This document shows positions 3,739 through 5,326 of a stretch of 5,326 nucleotides of DNA, in pieces (position 1 is the stretch's first letter; the number at the start of each line of letters is the position of its first letter). This DNA is from JAYUHK01 sp043767025. Its GTDB lineage: Bacteria; Bacteroidota; Bacteroidia; Chitinophagales; Saprospiraceae. A model generated the notes under the pieces. It made no database searches and was not told the DNA's origin. It saw nothing but the letters and a program-made list of their open reading frames with translations. Location: NCBI GenBank assembly GCA_043767025.1, contig JAYUHK010000203.1:1-5326 (forward strand), in the 5' to 3' direction. Both the position numbers and the translations under genes were made by a program.

Positions 3739-5326
3739 TTAATTTAAAACAAGTCGTGGGATACCATTTATGCCTAATCCAACCCAGTTGCCATTTACTT
3801 TGATTCTGTTTCCAGATGAAAGCTGATTGGGTACCCTAAATATGTTGTTAGGGTCTGGGATAGTAAAAGAAACAGATGTTGGAAATGTACCGCTTCCAAG
3901 TGCGTGCGCCCCATTCGCATCAGCTATGACGCAGGACTTACCGCTTGGCGTATTGATTTCTCGTTTGTAAATCCCGGACAAATCAACTTGTACTCCTTGA
4001 TTGTTCCATGGAAACCACCCAAAAGATGTTTTTCGTAAATATTTCATTCTGCATCCTACCTCGTTGTTCAGTACCCAAATGGAACACTCTAATCGCCAAG
4101 TTTGACCAGATGGATAAAAGAAATACTGCGTAGTCAAAGTTTTTTTGTCTTCCCCACATTTTAAAGTATAGGGCTTGCTGAACTGACACGCAAGAGTGCC
4201 GCCTTCGCTTTGTTTTCGAAACAGCTGGCAGGTAACGGTGCCGTCGGAGGTAAAGGTTTTCGTAACAGGATTTGTGTTAGCAGTTGTTCCGTTGCTGAAC
4301 ACCCATTTTAACACATACGGAGAAGTGATTACGTTATACCCCGGCAGTTCAAATCTTATCTGATTACTTGGAAGATTGGTGATAGTAAAATTACTTGTGC
4401 CGCAAATCAAAATTCCATTTATCATGAGCGTGTCTTTCGGTCCAGTTCCGTTGTCAATTATTACGGTCAAGTCTTCGGTTGCACCAATCGGTTTGATTGG
4501 GTCTTTCCCGATAGATGTAGAGTTATCCGAATAAATCCATGTGTAAGTACTTGCTGGATTAGAAGTTTCAACGATTGAATTATTCGTTACAGCCAGCTTT
4601 CCATTGGGTGCCGATTTTGGTGTAAAAATAGGTAAGTATATCTTTTTTTCTCCAATCACATTTTCGTCTGTGTTGAGCTTGAAGTATTTATCCCATTCGG
4701 TTTTTGCGTCGCTTGTCACGATTAGATTGAAGGATTGTCTAAGATTTTCAAAGGGTAGATTTTTGATAGCATTGTACAAAGCCCAGTCTTCGTTGAGTAC
4801 AATCGCCATTCCACCGTTTGCATAGTACTTGTAAATCCTGCTACCTACCGAAACAGCCCAGTTGGAGTTTAGTGCAGTTTTCCGATATGGGTCGTCAATA
4901 AGTGATTTCATGTTTCCACCAGAGTTTAGGTTGGCATTGATTACCAACTCTTCTGTTTTTCTTGCGGAAGAAAAACCAAGACTATTTTCTGTGACCAAAC
5001 AAATAGGAAAATCTGTAATGTTTGGCATTGATTCGGCATTTACATCAACTCCAAGTGTAATGTAAGCTTTTTTGAGAAGTGCGGTATCTTTTTCTTGTTC
5101 TGCGAGCGACCTTGTAAAAGTGCTAACATCTAAATAAGTATCGAAATGCAACATTCCGTGCGTTACAGTTGGTAAAACAATTTTGCCTCTTTCTGTGGTA
5201 GTAGAAAAAAAAGACTCTGAATTATTTTGTAGCTCTGTACTAGAAGTAACTACCTCCTTTTTACAGCCTACAAAAAATGTAGTCCCAATCGCGAGGAACA
5301 AAAGCGATAGTAAAGACACGAGCGAT
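3739..5326 (-). CDS. Lipoprotein with PKD-like modules, 5' end outside window
   Basis: I do not recognise a named family. Within the window the earliest usable start codon is a GTG at 5319, giving 526 residues. The frame stays open to the edge, and this start would lack the basic residues of a signal peptide, so the true start is probably further right. The hydrophobic stretch and lipobox (FVGC, C19 counted from the GTG) indicate a lipoprotein. KKE follows the cysteine, so the acidic Bacteroidota surface-export signal is at best weak. Residues 52-230 form a domain of unknown function with an HGMLHFDTY motif (54-62) and a VGSRIYKYYANGG motif (158-170). Two PKD/Ig-like signatures follow: YTWIYSDNSTS (259-269), and LKWVFSNGTTA (337-347) with its TFTSDGTVTCQLF strand (355-367). 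Residues 390-526 are a beta-rich, Trp-rich end. Seven of the eight non-lipobox cysteines lie between 306 and 463, suggesting disulfides. It probably binds or displays something at the envelope; the ligand is unknown. Confidence 0.82.
   Translation of the reverse strand, partial: SLVSLLSLLFLAIGTTFFVGCKKEVVTSSTELQNNSESFFSTTTERGKIVLPTVTHGMLHFDTYLDVSTFTRSLAEQEKDTALLKKAYITLGVDVNAESMPNITDFPICLVTENSLGFSSARKTEELVINANLNSGGNMKSLIDDPYRKTALNSNWAVSVGSRIYKYYANGGMAIVLNEDWALYNAIKNLPFENLRQSFNLIVTSDAKTEWDKYFKLNTDENVIGEKKIYLPIFTPKSAPNGKLAVTNNSIVETSNPASTYTWIYSDNSTSIGKDPIKPIGATEDLTVIIDNGTGPKDTLMINGILICGTSNFTITNLPSNQIRFELPGYNVITSPYVLKWVFSNGTTANTNPVTKTFTSDGTVTCQLFRKQSEGGTLACQFSKPYTLKCGEDKKTLTTQYFFYPSGQTWRLECSIWVLNNEVGCRMKYLRKTSFGWFPWNNQGVQVDLSGIYKREINTPSGKSCVIADANGAHALGSGTFPTSVSFTIPDPNNIFRVPNQLSSGNRIKVNGNWVGLGINGIPRLVLN

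Noticed and set aside
3983..4189. Minus-strand open frame of 68 codons inside the lipoprotein gene
   Set aside because: It lies on the same strand in another frame, fully within the longer lipoprotein frame, and has no recognisable motif.

Overview
The window looks like chromosomal DNA from a member of the Bacteroidota, probably Cytophagia-like. The reasons are: AT-rich intergenic DNA, gene starts with A-rich leaders and no Shine-Dalgarno sequence, boxes of the TAnnTTTG type (the Bacteroidota -7 promoter element), a permease of the MlaE type typical of that phylum, and a secreted beta-barrel-like protein next to a lipoprotein with PKD-like modules. The phylum call is fairly firm. The class-level call is an impression, because no marker gene such as rRNA is present.

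Layout. Bases 1-435 are non-coding. They hold a strong A/T hairpin (17-66) and a roughly 130-bp imperfect inverted repeat (71-200), which together look like an interspersed repeat or a relic of a small mobile element. Bases 201-435 are AT-rich with nothing recognisable. A minus-strand gene (436-1197) encodes a complete MlaE/YrbE-family ABC permease, with no ATPase gene following it inside the window. A 75-bp divergent intergenic region (1198-1272) contains two perfect palindromes. One of them, 1218-1236, carries a TAATTTTG box on each strand. To its right, a two-gene plus-strand unit encodes a classical short-chain dehydrogenase/reductase (1273-1986) and, 10 bp later, MiaA, the tRNA dimethylallyltransferase (1997-2911).

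From the right, two minus-strand genes face this unit. A partial lipoprotein gene enters from the right edge (3739-5326) and ends at a textbook intrinsic terminator (3687-3729). It is followed by a gene for a secreted, probably outer-membrane beta-barrel protein (2908-3654), whose stop codon overlaps the miaA stop codon tail to tail.

Function. The permease would act in lipid transport at the inner membrane. MiaA modifies A37 of tRNAs that read UNN codons. The SDR is an NADP-type oxidoreductase of unknown substrate. The barrel-like protein and the lipoprotein are envelope proteins of unknown role and could act together, though a terminator lies between them. I see no CRISPR array, tRNA, rRNA, integrase or transposase, and no clear defence or biosynthetic system. 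The most unusual items are the left-end repeat, the palindromic divergent promoter region, the homopolymer slip sites inside the SDR and miaA genes, and the uncharacterised lipoprotein.
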